Source: JABHIE01 sp964584805
GTDB lineage: Bacteria; Planctomycetota; UBA1135
Direction: 5' to 3'
DNA: 7,078 nucleotides
Assembly (NCBI GenBank): GCA_964584805.1
Contig: CAZPAY010000028.1
Span: 1 to 7,078, forward strand
A program made the translations under genes and the position numbers. This document shows positions 6,387 through 7,078 of this stretch, one piece after another; positions within the stretch are counted from its first letter, which is position 1, and every line of letters starts with the position of its first letter. The notes beneath the pieces were generated by a model. That model saw only the letters and a program-made list of their open reading frames with translations, was not told where the DNA came from and ran no database searches.

Positions 6387-6923
6387 ATGACCCAAGCCGA
6401 AATCCAAGCCGAGGTGCTTTTTCAAGACTGGCTCGAACGAGCGATGGAAACCCCCGGTCTTTCTCGTGAGGCGTGGGCCAAGCGTGCAGCCGAAGGTGGC
6501 GAATCGGTTTCCGTTGAGCTAGATTCCAAATTCGTCGAGTTTGATTTGCTGTGTAGTCGTTTTCTAAATCCAACCGAGCTGATCCGCCCAGGCCGCGCGC
6601 TGGGGGATTATCGCTTGGTGCGGCATTTGGGTTCGGGTGCCTATGGGGGTGTTTGGGAGGCCGTGCAGATGACGCTTAATCGGCCCGTCGCGTTGAAATT
6701 CTTGCACCCAGTGGTCGCGCTTTCACCCATGGCAAGCGAGCGTTTGCGCCAAGAGGCCGAAGCCGCCGCGCAAGTGAATCATGTCAATGTGGTCACTGTT
6801 TTCGGCATCGGGCATGAAAAGGGCCTCGATTTTTTGGTAACGGAATTGGTAGAAACCGTTGGGATGATTGGACAGATACATCGAGCGGAGTTCCTGTTTC
6901 CATCCCAGGAGTTATCGAATTAG
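6387..6923 (+). CDS. Truncated Hanks-type Ser/Thr kinase, N-lobe only, probably non-functional
   Basis: 178-residue reading frame that begins as a paralogue of the 734-residue kinase upstream. Its N-terminal Q-A-E-V-L-F-Q-D-W-L matches Q-A-E-A-L-F-Q-E-W-L of the first kinase. The N-lobe is well preserved: L-G-S-G-A-Y-G-G-V-W-E-A (81-92), Lys104 in V-A-L-K-F-L, Glu123 in R-Q-E-A, N-H-V-N-V-V (131-136) and the hinge T-E-L-V-E (152-156). Immediately after the hinge the similarity stops. The last 22 residues (157-178) resemble no kinase and end at TAG 6921-6923. HRD, DFG, the whole C-lobe, the transmembrane helix and the TPR tail are missing, so catalysis is not possible. The DNA after the break encodes another protein in a different frame. 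This is best read as a kinase gene broken by a deletion, or a chimeric assembly; an intact version may exist in the source genome. It lies 31 bp downstream of its partner sigma gene. Confidence 0.85.
   Translation: MTQAEIQAEVLFQDWLERAMETPGLSREAWAKRAAEGGESVSVELDSKFVEFDLLCSRFLNPTELIRPGRALGDYRLVRHLGSGAYGGVWEAVQMTLNRPVALKFLHPVVALSPMASERLRQEAEAAAQVNHVNVVTVFGIGHEKGLDFLVTELVETVGMIGQIHRAEFLFPSQELSN
6852..6862. other. Breakpoint joining kinase N-lobe to secreted-protein sequence
   Basis: Up to the codon for Glu156 (6852-6854) the frame is kinase sequence. From 6860 another frame (+2 relative to the kinase) reads W-D-D-W-T-D-T-S-S-G and later the I-P-G-L-F-N-T-G-V-D signature of the secreted protein. 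The join is out of frame. No inverted repeats, target duplication or insertion sequence is seen at the break. Confidence 0.7.
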
Positions 6924-7078
6924 ATTTCAACCCTAATCCCATTCGCCGAGCTATCCCCGGCCTGTTCAATACGGGTGTGGATGATTATGATGCCAGTTTG
7001 GCGGATGATTCCATTGATTCACATTGGCGGATAATCGAACCTCTAGGCAAAGATGCTGTCGTGGATACGCGGGGAGGC
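6860..7078 (+). pseudogene. Start-less fragment of a second secreted modular protein, continues past the window
   Basis: Reading frame starting at W-D-D-W-T-D and open to the window end (the previous in-frame stop is at 6815-6817). It contains I-P-G-L-F-N-T-G-V-D (6953-6982), then S-L-A-D-D-S-I-D-S-H-W-R-I and A-V-V-D. These match residues 30-54 and 63-66 of the secreted protein at 2874-5525 (L-A-D-Y-S-V-D-T-H-W-Q-I, A-A-V-V). No ATG, GTG or TTG lies in frame before the signature and no signal peptide is present, so the 5' part of the gene is missing. About 30 residues precede the signature, while in the first protein only the signal peptide does, so this is an internal or longer family member. 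Its place after a sigma and a kinase gene matches the order of the first cassette. It could be the live remainder of an in-genome deletion or an assembly artefact. Confidence 0.7.

Noticed and set aside
6387..6923. A genuine short kinase-like regulatory protein in place of a broken gene
   Set aside because: The tail after the hinge is the out-of-frame reading of sequence that codes for a secreted-protein homologue, so the 178-residue product looks accidental.

Overview
The window looks like a piece of a Planctomycetota-type genome, possibly a metagenomic contig. The evidence is indirect. Two ECF-like sigma factor genes each sit directly in front of a membrane-type Hanks Ser/Thr kinase gene. 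The secreted protein has a LamG plus cadherin-like-repeat architecture, and its C-terminal beta domain resembles tails I recall from planctomycete exoproteins. Lentisphaerota or Verrucomicrobiota cannot be excluded. All genes lie on the + strand. No rRNA, tRNA, CRISPR array, transposase or convincing rho-independent terminator is visible.

Layout: (1) 3-629, 3' part of an ECF-like sigma factor whose start lies upstream of the window. (2) 632-2836, a complete Ser/Thr kinase with a central transmembrane helix and a TPR sensor tail; it begins 2 nt after the sigma stop and uses TTG. (3) 2874-5525, a large secreted modular protein: signal peptide, a beta domain with an IPGLFNTGVD signature, LamG-like domain, four cadherin-like repeats and a C-terminal beta domain. 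(4) 5526-5650, the only gap of note (125 bp), with a perfect 12-bp palindrome and overlapping inverted repeats just ahead of the next gene. (5) 5651-6355, a second, complete ECF-like sigma factor. (6) 6387-6923, a second kinase that breaks off after the N-lobe. (7) about 6860-7078, the start-less inside of a second secreted protein that carries the same IPGLFNTGVD signature, in another reading frame.

The order sigma - kinase - secreted protein therefore occurs twice in tandem. The first copy is intact within the window apart from the sigma 5' end. The second has a sharp junction near 6855 that removes the kinase C-terminus and the start of its secreted-protein gene; this is either a real deletion or an assembly misjoin. 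No anti-sigma gene is seen. A plausible model, which is inference, is that each membrane kinase controls its cognate sigma factor by phosphorylation and that the sigma factor drives production of the neighbouring surface or exported protein. Both sigma factors carry Ser where classical ECF sigmas have a conserved Glu in region 2.2, which makes the model testable.
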